Positions 7,422 through 14,542 of a stretch of 25,015 nt of DNA are shown here, in pieces. The stretch spans positions 1 through 25,015 of the forward strand of contig JAHHUE010000018.1 in NCBI GenBank assembly GCA_020024155.1, in the 5' to 3' direction. The position numbers and the translations under genes are program-made. The notes under the pieces were generated by a model. That model searched no databases. It had not been told where the DNA came from and was given only the letters and a program-made list of their open reading frames with translations. Within the stretch, counting starts at the first letter, position 1; each line of letters opens with the position of its first letter. Origin of the DNA: Oscillospiraceae bacterium (GTDB lineage: Bacteria; Bacillota; Clostridia; Oscillospirales; Ruminococcaceae).

Positions 7422-9044
7422 ATGATTAAGTATGTTGGTACACCGGCATCAAGTGGACTGGCAATGGCGAAAATCAAAGTTGTAAACAGACGAATAGCCG
7501 GATTTAAGCGTGTTGTACTTGCTCCGCACAGAGAAAGAGCGCTTTTTAACGCAGCAATTATTCTTGCAAAAGATGAGCTTATTGAGCTTATAAAAAATTC
7601 TGATGATGCACACAGAGATATACTCAATTTTCAGCTTGTAATGTTGGATGATGAGGGATTAAAAAGACTTGTAAACGAAAAAATAGAGGCTTCTGTGGGT
7701 GCAGCCTGTGCAGTTGAAATTGCAATGGAAGAATATTGCAGCCGTTTAAAAGCTATAAATGACGGCTATTTAAGTGAACGCACAACCGATATAAGAGATG
7801 TGCTTACAAGGGTTATAGATATACTTGACGGAAAGCACAGAGAACGTTTTGAGCTTACAGAGCCGGTTGTTATAGTTGCAGACGAAATTTTGCCAAGTGA
7901 CCTTGCTGCAATGGAACGCAAATATATAAAAGGGTTTGTGACAGCGGGAGGTTCCTATCAAAATCACGCAAATATAATAGCTCGTACAATGGGTATACCG
8001 TCAGTATGTTGTGTGAATAGTGAGGTTTTAAACCCACTTAATAACGATAAAATTGTTGCTATTGACGGATATACAGGAGAAGTTTTTGTATCTCCAAACG
8101 ATGGTACAATGGCTCTTTTTACCCATAGAATGAACTTGGAAAAAAGAGAAGACCACCTTACAAATCAGCTTAAACACACAACCGTTTATGCACCGGATAA
8201 AACACATATACAGATTTTTGCAAATTGCAACGACCCACAGGATATTACACTTGCAATAAATAACGGTGCAGAAGGCATAGGGCTTGTAAGAAGTGAAGTT
8301 TTGTTTATGAGTAAAGAACACGATTTATCCCTTGCAGGTCAGATAAGATTTTATACTGAGTGCATAACAGCTTGTAAAGGTAAAGAGATAACAATTCGTG
8401 TTTTTGATATAGGGGCAGACAAACCTTTGGAAAGTCTTGAAATGGAAAAAGAGCCAAACCCTGCTTTGGGTATGCGTGGTGTAAGACTTATGTACGCTCA
8501 GCCAAAGCTGTTTGAAACTCAGATAGAGGCATTGCTTGTAAGTGCAGACCGTTGTGGCAAAATAAATGTAATGATACCAATGGTAAGTTTGGTTGAAGAT
8601 GTAAAAGACTATCTTGAAATGGTGCAGAGAGTTAAAAATCGCATTATGGACGAAGGTATAATCACTCAGGACAATATAAACTGGGGTGTTATGATAGAAA
8701 CACCGTCAGCAGCGTTTATAAGCGACCAGCTTGCCCAAATGGTAAACTTTTTCTCTATCGGAACAAACGATTTAACTCAGTATACTCTTGCAGCAGACAG
8801 AATAAACACAAACGCATCAAAATACTATAATCCGGTTCATCCGTCAGTTATAGGGCTTATGGAAATGACCATAAAAAATGCCAACAAATACGGGATAAAA
8901 GTTTCTGTTTGTGGCGAAAGTGCTGCCGATTTTGAAAGTGCAAAAATTTACATAGAAAAAGGTATCAGGTGTCTATCAATGGCACAAAATGCAATGCTGC
9001 CTATTAAACAACACCTTATTGATGAATTTTCAGCAAAAAATTAA
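7422..9044 (+). CDS. ptsI: Phosphoenolpyruvate-protein phosphotransferase (PTS enzyme I)
   Basis: Takes phosphate from phosphoenolpyruvate and passes it to HPr, the first step of PTS sugar uptake. Residues 1-225 are the HPr-interacting and swivelling domains, with the phosphorylated His182 in GGSYQNHANIIARTMGIPS. The C-terminal PEP-binding barrel shows RVFDIGADKP, GMRGVRLM, MIETPSAA, SIGTNDLTQYTLAADR and the catalytic Cys497 in SVCGES. At 540 residues it is slightly shorter than the usual roughly 570. The segment just before the active-site His (TAGGSYQNH) departs from the common GGxTSH form. An AAAGGAG site precedes ATG. No HPr or enzyme II gene is in the window, so it acts as a stand-alone general component. 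It may share transcripts with the patatin gene. Confidence 0.95.
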   Translation: MIKYVGTPASSGLAMAKIKVVNRRIAGFKRVVLAPHRERALFNAAIILAKDELIELIKNSDDAHRDILNFQLVMLDDEGLKRLVNEKIEASVGAACAVEIAMEEYCSRLKAINDGYLSERTTDIRDVLTRVIDILDGKHRERFELTEPVVIVADEILPSDLAAMERKYIKGFVTAGGSYQNHANIIARTMGIPSVCCVNSEVLNPLNNDKIVAIDGYTGEVFVSPNDGTMALFTHRMNLEKREDHLTNQLKHTTVYAPDKTHIQIFANCNDPQDITLAINNGAEGIGLVRSEVLFMSKEHDLSLAGQIRFYTECITACKGKEITIRVFDIGADKPLESLEMEKEPNPALGMRGVRLMYAQPKLFETQIEALLVSADRCGKINVMIPMVSLVEDVKDYLEMVQRVKNRIMDEGIITQDNINWGVMIETPSAAFISDQLAQMVNFFSIGTNDLTQYTLAADRINTNASKYYNPVHPSVIGLMEMTIKNANKYGIKVSVCGESAADFESAKIYIEKGIRCLSMAQNAMLPIKQHLIDEFSAKN

Positions 9045-9087
9045 AAATATAGTAGAAATTGCTTAAAAAAAATGTTATTATTAAGAA

Positions 9088-9116
9088 AAACAAAGTTTTC
9101 GCAAGATACTTTGTTT
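9088..9116 (+). other. Hairpin in the ptsI-darA gap
   Basis: AAACAAAGT (9088-9096) pairs perfectly with ACTTTGTTT (9108-9116) around an 11-nt loop, 14 bp before the darA ribosome binding site. It lacks a proper T tract, so it is either a weak terminator for ptsI or a leader element of the darA operon. Confidence 0.4.
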
Positions 9117-9143
9117 AGCAATAGCACCAAGGAGGTAAGAAAT

Positions 9144-9467
9144 ATGAAACTTATTATTGCTATTATTAACAAAGAAGATGCTCAGGAAGTATCCCATGCT
9201 TTGACAAAAGAAAAATATTCTGTAACAAAGCTTGCAACACAAGGTGGATTTCTTATGAGTGGCAACATCACTCTTCTCATTGGTACAGAAGAAGAAAAAG
9301 TTGACCGTGCTCTTGAACTTATAAAAGAACACTCTAAACAGAGAAAAGAAATTGTTCCATCAACAGCAACATACGGTATTGGTGTAACAACATCTTTCCC
9401 ATTAGAAGTAACTGTTGGCGGTGCAACAATATTTGTTATTGATGTTGAAAGATTTGAAAAAGCATAA
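9144..9467 (+). CDS. darA: Cyclic-di-AMP receptor of the DarA/PstA family
   Basis: A 107-residue PII-like protein. The opening MKLIIAIINKEDA, the TKLATQGGFLMSGN segment and LLIGTEEEKVDRAL are family hallmarks. Trimers of this protein bind c-di-AMP between subunits; the downstream target is not settled in the family. The start is ATG 9144, behind a near-perfect AAGGAGG; an in-frame upstream ATG at 9072 would translate through the leader hairpin and lacks a ribosome binding site. It overlaps holB by one base (TAATG), implying translational coupling. The order darA-holB-ricT matches Bacillus subtilis yaaQ-yaaR-holB-yaaT, with tmk and yaaR absent here. Confidence 0.92.
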   Translation: MKLIIAIINKEDAQEVSHALTKEKYSVTKLATQGGFLMSGNITLLIGTEEEKVDRALELIKEHSKQRKEIVPSTATYGIGVTTSFPLEVTVGGATIFVIDVERFEKA

Positions 9468-10333
9468 TGTATATTGACAGCTTTATATCAAATAAGAATA
9501 TAATACTGAGCTTGGAAGAAAAAATAAAGACTTCCAAGCTCAGTCATGCTATGCTTATTTTTGCAAAAAATGGTTGTGGAGTAAATCATTTTGCAAAACT
9601 TTTAGCTGGCGATATTCTTAATATAGATAAATCTGATTTTCACCTTATAGAAACAGAAAGTCACCCACAGGTGCAGATTATAAAAGGCAGTGGTGTAAGT
9701 GGACAGATAAAGGTTGACAGCGTAAGAGATATAAACAGCAATGTAAACTTCTCTTCCCTTTCTGGTGATAAAAGAGTTGTTATTATACAAAATTGCGAAA
9801 AATTCAATCAAAACAGTGCAAATGCTTTGCTTAAAAATTTGGAAGAGCCAAAAGACGATATAACCTATATTTTAACTTCCACAGACAGCTCTGCAATTTT
9901 ATCAACCATTCGCTCACGTTGTCAGATTTTCACACTGACACAACCTTCTGTGTCTGAATGCAGGGAGTATTTTAAAGACGAAAAAGCAGAATATCTCACA
10001 AGATTGATTGATATATATGACGGCAATATAGGTTTGGTAAAAGATTGCCTTAACAACCCAAAAAGACTGGAAATCTTGCATAAAGCCATACAAGCGCAGG
10101 AATATATAAATCAGCAGGACCAATATTCCCTTGCAAAACTTCTGTTTGCATTCAATAAAAAGAAAGATGAGTTTTCCCTCTTTCTCAACGATATAGAATA
10201 TATTTGTGATAAAAAATTGAACGAAAATAATGTAAATGTGCTAAATGCCATAACAATATCAAGAAATGCTATGGACAGAAATGCAAACTTGGCGCTTATA
10301 ATGGAAAACTTTATTATTTCGATTAAAAAATAA
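9467..10333 (+). CDS. holB: DNA polymerase III subunit delta prime
   Basis: A clamp-loader subunit that stabilises the delta and DnaX complex loading the beta clamp at replication forks. It is an AAA+-fold protein of 288 residues. The N-terminal segment where a P-loop would lie (FAKNGCGVNHF, 32-42) lacks the lysine, as expected for the non-ATPase delta prime. VVIIQNCEKFNQNSANALLKNLEEP is the degenerate Walker B region, and the SRC motif (150-152) is the trans-acting arginine finger that triggers ATP hydrolysis in a DnaX neighbour. The start overlaps the darA stop by one base. ricT follows after 20 bp, so all three are probably one transcript. Confidence 0.93.
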   Translation: MYIDSFISNKNIILSLEEKIKTSKLSHAMLIFAKNGCGVNHFAKLLAGDILNIDKSDFHLIETESHPQVQIIKGSGVSGQIKVDSVRDINSNVNFSSLSGDKRVVIIQNCEKFNQNSANALLKNLEEPKDDITYILTSTDSSAILSTIRSRCQIFTLTQPSVSECREYFKDEKAEYLTRLIDIYDGNIGLVKDCLNNPKRLEILHKAIQAQEYINQQDQYSLAKLLFAFNKKKDEFSLFLNDIEYICDKKLNENNVNVLNAITISRNAMDRNANLALIMENFIISIKK

Positions 10334-10353
10334 TTATTTGTATAGGAGATTTT

Positions 10354-11232
10354 ATGACAAAAGTTGTAGGAATCCGTTTTAAAACAGGTGGCAAAGTATA
10401 TTTCTTTGACCCAAAGGATTTTGATATAAAAAAAGATGATTATGTTATTGTAGACACTGCTCGTGGTCTTGAATGTGGTCTTTGTGTACAAGCTGTGCAC
10501 GAAGAAAACTCAGATAAAATAATTCACCCTCTTAAAGAGGTTACTCGTATTGCGTCCGAAGAAGATGTTGTAAAAATGAAACAAAATCGTAAAGACGAGA
10601 AAAAAGCTTTTAATATCTGTCTTGAAAAAATAGCAAAACATAAGCTGGAAATGAAACTTATTGATGTTGAATACACTTTTGACAGAAGTAAAGTTTTGTT
10701 CTACTTTACAGCAGACGGACGTGTTGACTTCCGTGAGCTTGTAAAAGAACTTGCACAGATATTCCGTACAAGAATTGAGCTTAGACAAATCGGTGTGCGT
10801 GACGAAAGCAAAATGATGGGTGGCGTTGGCGTTTGTGGCCAACAATTTTGCTGTTCAAGATTTTTGTCAGATTTTACACCGGTAAGTATCAAAATGGCAA
10901 AAGAACAGGGGCTTTCACTTAACCCAAGTAAAATAAGTGGCAGTTGTGGCCGTCTTATGTGCTGTTTAAGCTATGAGCAGAACGCTTATGAACACCTTAA
11001 TAAAATTACACCACCAGTTGGAAGTCTTGTTAAAACATCAGAAGGAAACGGTATTGTTACAGAAGTTAGCTTGCTTAGAGGTTTTGTAAAGGTTCGTCTT
11101 GATAAAAATAAAGAAGGCTTGCCAAAAGAATTTTCAATAAAAGAAATAGATGTTCTTAAAAGAGCAAACGGCAAAAAGAACACATCATATGACAATGTAA
11201 ACGAAAAAGAACTTCGTGCATTGGAAGATTAA
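10354..11232 (+). CDS. ricT: RicT/YaaT, PSP1-domain protein
   Basis: In Bacillus subtilis RicT joins RicA and RicF in an Fe-S-containing complex that partners RNase Y in mRNA processing and promotes sporulation and competence. The 292-residue protein shows the PSP1 domain with its cysteine sets: Cys41/Cys44, Cys161/166/167 (CGQQFCCSRF) and Cys198/203/204 (CGRLMCC). These supply the cluster ligands known for the family. An AGGAG site precedes ATG. It is the third gene of the darA-holB-ricT operon, a conserved arrangement. No clear terminator follows, only an AT palindrome near 11240. ricA and ricF are not in the window. Confidence 0.93.
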   Translation: MTKVVGIRFKTGGKVYFFDPKDFDIKKDDYVIVDTARGLECGLCVQAVHEENSDKIIHPLKEVTRIASEEDVVKMKQNRKDEKKAFNICLEKIAKHKLEMKLIDVEYTFDRSKVLFYFTADGRVDFRELVKELAQIFRTRIELRQIGVRDESKMMGGVGVCGQQFCCSRFLSDFTPVSIKMAKEQGLSLNPSKISGSCGRLMCCLSYEQNAYEHLNKITPPVGSLVKTSEGNGIVTEVSLLRGFVKVRLDKNKEGLPKEFSIKEIDVLKRANGKKNTSYDNVNEKELRALED

Positions 11233-11263
11233 AATTCCAATAATATTATTTTATGAAAATATA

Positions 11264-11292
11264 TTGAAAAAAACTTTAAAGTATAGTATACT
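11264..11292 (+). promoter_or_regulatory. Promoter of the ferredoxin gene
   Basis: TTGAAA (11264-11269) and TATACT (11287-11292) are spaced by exactly 17 bp. The predicted start lies near 11299, leaving a roughly 60-nt leader before a GGAGGT ribosome binding site. The strong elements fit an abundant protein. Confidence 0.75.
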
Positions 11293-11357
11293 GATTTCAA
11301 TTGGTATAACGCAGTGTTGTACTGATTTATTTAGCTAAATATATGGAGGTAATTAAA

Positions 11358-11525
11358 ATGGCACACGTAATTACAGATGCTTGCATCAAATGTGGTACTT
11401 GCGAAGGCGAATGCCCAGTAAGCGCAATTTCTGAAGGCGAAGCAACATACGTTATCGATGCAGATACATGTATCGATTGTGGCGCATGTGCAGGCGCATG
11501 CCCAGTAAGCGCAATCGAAGGCTAA
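11358..11525 (+). CDS. 2[4Fe-4S] clostridial-type ferredoxin
   Basis: A 55-residue electron carrier. Two CxxCxxCxxxCP motifs hold the clusters: Cys9/12/15/19 and Cys38/41/44/48. The two halves are near duplicates (each ends CPVSAI), as in classical clostridial ferredoxins that serve pyruvate:ferredoxin oxidoreductase and hydrogenase. The start is ATG 11358 behind GGAGGT; an upstream in-frame ATG at 11343 overlaps that site and is rejected. The gene stands alone between its own promoter and a strong terminator, and codon choice is biased towards what looks like highly expressed usage (GGC, GCA, TGC). Confidence 0.96.
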   Translation: MAHVITDACIKCGTCEGECPVSAISEGEATYVIDADTCIDCGACAGACPVSAIEG

Positions 11526-11549
11526 TTTTTAGCACATAAATTGTGGTTA

Positions 11550-11582
11550 AAATATCTTCCCATTTGGGAAGATATTTTTTTT
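11550..11582 (+). terminator. Strong intrinsic terminator after ferredoxin
   Basis: AAATATCTTCCC (11550-11561) pairs perfectly with 11566-11577 around a 4-nt loop and runs into eight T residues (11575-11582). Confidence 0.93.
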
Positions 11583-11687
11583 GTGCAGAAATTTAATTAT
11601 TTCCTTGTAGCGATATGTATATATCTGTGCTACACTGAAAATATAATTTAGTACAAGACAATTTTATATGAAAAGAGGAATCAGACT

Positions 11688-11768
11688 ATGCGATTTTTAA
11701 TACCAATTGCAGGATTTGATATTGATTTATATAATATTTATGTTGTGAGAATATCAAAGAAAGTCTAA
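11688..11768 (+). CDS. Possible 26-residue peptide
   Basis: ATG at 11688 is preceded by AGAGGA at good spacing and encodes a short peptide starting MRFLIPIAGFDI and ending in a basic RISKKV tail. No promoter of good quality and no homologue I recognise. The ribosome binding site is the only positive sign. It could equally be the 5' remnant of a lost gene or chance. Confidence 0.25.
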   Translation: MRFLIPIAGFDIDLYNIYVVRISKKV

Positions 11769-11966
11769 AAATTTTAACCGGTAAGCTTTAATATAAAATC
11801 AGTAAGCCTGCATCGCCTATATGAAAGAAAAAATATTAAAGAAGTAATATTAAAATTTAATTTAGATAATTTTTTATAGATTGTATTTTCAGTGATTATA
11901 TAAAACTTACTCTATTTAACACAAATAAACTATGTAATAAAATTCTTTTAAAATATAAAAAAGTAA

Positions 11967-12000
11967 AAACGGAGAGTGTTAATTTTAACGCTCTCCGTTT
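11967..12000 (-). terminator. Long inverted repeat, probable terminator of the galE operon
   Basis: AAACGGAGAG (11967-11976) pairs perfectly with CTCTCCGTTT (11991-12000), and the interior also pairs almost fully, leaving a tiny loop. Read leftward, a T-rich run follows immediately, suiting termination of transcripts from the leftward operon about 250 bp past its last stop. Read rightward there is only a short T run. Confidence 0.6.
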
Positions 12001-12010
12001 ATACAATTAT

Positions 12011-12045
12011 GACCTGTTCAATTTATTTTATAAGTTGAACAGGTC
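12011..12045. terminator. Second inverted repeat next to 11967-12000
   Basis: GACCTGTTCAA (12011-12021) pairs perfectly with TTGAACAGGTC (12035-12045) around a 13-nt loop, followed rightward by GGTTTTAT. It may be a rightward terminator or part of a structured transcript. Nothing clearly transcribed ends here. Confidence 0.45.
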
Positions 12046-12246
12046 GGTTTTATAATAGATTATTTAACATACTATTTTTTGTTACTGAATATATAAAACA
12101 GTATGTTATCAAAAAGTATACTTTCAAAATTTTTATATACTGCCTTATGTAACAGTTGTAAATTAAGAATACTCCATTTTTAAACATATATTAAATTATT
12201 GTATAATTGAAAATTTTATATAATAATTTATTTTATATGCAAATTA

Positions 12247-13158
12247 TTACCATAATTTTTCTGGGTATCTTCCACTTTCGTGCATTTCTGCCATTGCTTT
12301 TTGAACCATTGGCTTATCTTCTTTGTATGTTACACCATACCATTTATCACGAGAAAAAAGAACTTTTACTTTTGCTTTGCCATTTTCAATAAGATTTGTA
12401 ACAACACTTGGCAAGAAGTATTCACATTTTTCAGGGTTTTTATCAAGATTTTCTCTGAGAAATTGTGGAAAACCTGCCCAAGCCTCATCAACAAAGTCTT
12501 TTGTAAAGCCCCACATATTCATAGAAACAGGTGTGCAACCACAAAGACCAAGCTCTCTATTGTCAAAAAAGCTTACTGCGTCCTCCCCTGCTTTTTCAAT
12601 TTTTGTGTGTTCTGTAACTTTTACAAGAAAATCATTGCTGTCTTTTTCGCATATACCACGAGAAACATAACCGTTTTCTGTAAGAGTGTTTGCAAGCTTA
12701 TATGCAACCATACAGAAAGGATATGGTGTTTTTTCGTGGTCTGCACTTAGATAGTCATAAATAACTTTAAAAGCATCTCTGCCGTAAAAGTCATCTGCAT
12801 TTATAGCAACAAATGGACCGTTAATCATATTTCTTGCACTAAGTACAGCATGAGAAGTTCCCCAAGGCTTTTTGCGACATTCAGGCACAGAAAAACCTTC
12901 CGGAAGGTCATTTATGTCCTGGTAAGCATATTTTACATTCATATACTTGCTTACACGATTTCCAACAGAGTTTTTAAAATCTTCTTCAATTTCTTTTTTT
13001 ATAATAAAAATAACAGTTTCAAAGCCAGCAAGTTTTGCGTCATAAAGAGAATAATCAATAATAATTTCTCCGTTTGGACCAACAGGGTCAATCTGTTTTA
13101 ATCCACCATAACGACTTCCCATACCTGCTGCCATAACAACTAATATAGGTTTTTCCAT
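12247..13158 (-). CDS. Sugar-phosphate nucleotidyltransferase (NTP_transferase family)
   Basis: The opening MEKPILVVMAAGMGSRYGGLKQ is the nucleotide-binding signature (AAGMGSRYGG, residues 10-19) of sugar nucleotidyltransferases, which make NDP-sugars from NTP and sugar 1-phosphate. VAINADDFYG supplies the metal-binding acidic loop in the middle. The 303-residue protein belongs to a group often left as 'nucleotidyltransferase' and is not a typical GalU. The close link to galE (32 bp downstream of it) suggests UDP-glucose or UDP-galactose formation, possibly replacing GalT in galactose use. That is inferred. A GGAG site precedes ATG. It is the last gene of the operon. Confidence 0.8.
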   Translation of the reverse strand: MEKPILVVMAAGMGSRYGGLKQIDPVGPNGEIIIDYSLYDAKLAGFETVIFIIKKEIEEDFKNSVGNRVSKYMNVKYAYQDINDLPEGFSVPECRKKPWGTSHAVLSARNMINGPFVAINADDFYGRDAFKVIYDYLSADHEKTPYPFCMVAYKLANTLTENGYVSRGICEKDSNDFLVKVTEHTKIEKAGEDAVSFFDNRELGLCGCTPVSMNMWGFTKDFVDEAWAGFPQFLRENLDKNPEKCEYFLPSVVTNLIENGKAKVKVLFSRDKWYGVTYKEDKPMVQKAMAEMHESGRYPEKLW

Positions 13159-13190
13159 ATATAATCTCCAAAATAATTTATTACAATATT

Positions 13191-14207
13191 TTAGTCTTCA
13201 AATCCATTTGGATTATTGCTTTGCCAACGCCAAGAGTCACGACACATATCTTCAATAGTGTTTTCTGCTTTCCAGCCAAGCTCTTTGTATGCTTTTTCAG
13301 CGTTTGCATAGCAGGTTGCAATATCACCTGGACGACGGCCTTTGATAACATAAGGGATTTTAATATTGTTTGCTTTTTCAAAATTCTTAACTATATCAAG
13401 TACACTGTATCCTGTTCCTGTGCCAAGGTTATATATATTAAGCCCACTGTTTGGTAAAAGCTTTGTCAAAGCTTTTACATGGCCTTTTGCAAGGTCAACA
13501 ACATGGATATAATCTCTTACACCTGTACCGTCATGTGTATCATAATCGTTGCCAAAAACGCCAAGCTGTTCAAGTTTACCAACAGCAACTTGTGTAATAT
13601 ATGGCATAAGATTATTAGGGATACCGTTTGGATTTTCTCCGATTTTACCACTTTTGTGACTGCCAATAGGATTGAAATAACGAAGAATAACAATATTCCA
13701 TTGATTATCAGCTTTGTACATATCGGATAAAATTTGTTCAAGCATAGATTTTGTCCAACCATAAGGGTTTGTGCAAACTCCTTTTGGACATTCTTCTGTT
13801 ATAGGTATAATCTGAGGGTCACCGTAAACAGTTGCAGAAGATGAGAAAATTATATTTTTGCAGTTGTGATTTCTCATAACATCAAGTAAAGTAAGAGTTC
13901 CGGTTATGTTGTTGTTGTAGTATTCCCAAGGTTTTGCAACACTTTCGCCAACAGCTTTAAGACCGGCAAAGTGGATACAACTTTCTATATTTTCTTTTGA
14001 AAAAACATCTTCAAGAGCAGCTTTGTCCAAAATATCTGCTTTATAAAATTTAACGGATTTACCTGTTATTTCCTTTACTCTATCAAGAGATTTTTCACTT
14101 GAATTGGAAAGGTTGTCAAGAACAATAACTTCTTTGCCTTCATTGAGAAGCTCAACAACAGTATGACTGCCGATATATCCAGCGCCACCAGTAACTAAAA
14201 TTGCCAT
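13191..14207 (-). CDS. galE: UDP-glucose 4-epimerase
   Basis: Interconverts UDP-glucose and UDP-galactose using bound NAD, supplying precursors for surface polysaccharides and closing the Leloir pathway. The short-chain dehydrogenase fold shows the GGAGYIGSH NAD motif (7-15), the catalytic serine at 124 in SSSAT, and Tyr149-x-x-x-Lys153 in YGWTK. NPIGSHKSG is a further GalE signature. The length of 338 residues is standard. A GGAGGT site precedes ATG. It is first in a two-gene leftward operon with the nucleotidyltransferase, driven by a promoter at 14283-14310. Confidence 0.96.
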   Translation of the reverse strand: MAILVTGGAGYIGSHTVVELLNEGKEVIVLDNLSNSSEKSLDRVKEITGKSVKFYKADILDKAALEDVFSKENIESCIHFAGLKAVGESVAKPWEYYNNNITGTLTLLDVMRNHNCKNIIFSSSATVYGDPQIIPITEECPKGVCTNPYGWTKSMLEQILSDMYKADNQWNIVILRYFNPIGSHKSGKIGENPNGIPNNLMPYITQVAVGKLEQLGVFGNDYDTHDGTGVRDYIHVVDLAKGHVKALTKLLPNSGLNIYNLGTGTGYSVLDIVKNFEKANNIKIPYVIKGRRPGDIATCYANAEKAYKELGWKAENTIEDMCRDSWRWQSNNPNGFED

Positions 14208-14282
14208 ACTTTTACTACCTCCAATATTTTTAAATATGTACTAACATAATATAATTTTATATAGTTATATTTACCACATTAT

Positions 14283-14310
14283 ATTGTATCATAAATAAAG
14301 ATAATATCAA
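14283..14310 (-). promoter_or_regulatory. Promoter of the galE operon
   Basis: On the minus strand TTGATA (14305-14310) and TACAAT (14283-14288) are spaced by 16 bp, about 75 bp upstream of the galE start. A TATAAT lies just downstream as an alternative -10. Confidence 0.6.
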
Positions 14311-14454
14311 TATAAAAGAGCTGAACAAAAAATTAAAACTTAATAAAACAACGCAATATGTGAAAATAAATGAAATAAATAAAAAATATTTATATAAAAC
14401 TGACGATAATTTTGTGTCGAATACTTGTGTCACTAATTTGTAACCGTAAAAATG

Positions 14455-14507
14455 TTGACTAATTTAGTGTATGATGATATTATGTAGCGTAGACAAAATG
14501 GTTGTCT
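14455..14507 (+). promoter_or_regulatory. Strong promoter and leader hairpin of the duplicated lipoprotein gene
   Basis: TTGACT (14455-14460) and TATTAT (14478-14483) are spaced by 17 bp. A hairpin AGACAA (14491-14496)/TTGTCT (14502-14507) lies at the very start of the predicted transcript. Upstream, TTGTGTC occurs twice as a direct repeat (14412-14418 and 14425-14431), a possible activator or repressor site. Confidence 0.7.
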
Positions 14508-14542
14508 AATATACAAGTAAACTTTAATTGGAGGAATACATA

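Larger units (their letters stand above)
11583..12246. other. 660-bp gene-poor region between convergent genes
   Basis: No ORF of ordinary size or recognisable RNA is visible. It holds a 26-codon ORF with a plausible ribosome binding site (11688-11768) and three inverted repeats: 11967-12000, 12011-12045, and AACATACT/AGTATGTT at 12066-12073 and 12100-12107. The rest is very AT-rich. It could be decayed coding sequence, or it could encode an untested small RNA ending at one of the hairpins. Confidence 0.5.

Noticed and set aside
9072..9143. Longer N-terminus for DarA
   Set aside because: The extension passes through a hairpin and the ribosome binding site, is unlike the family, and has no upstream ribosome binding site.
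12280..12750. 156-codon plus-strand frame within the nucleotidyltransferase gene
   Set aside because: Antisense to a clearly recognised enzyme, biased Cys/Phe/Lys composition and no ribosome binding site.
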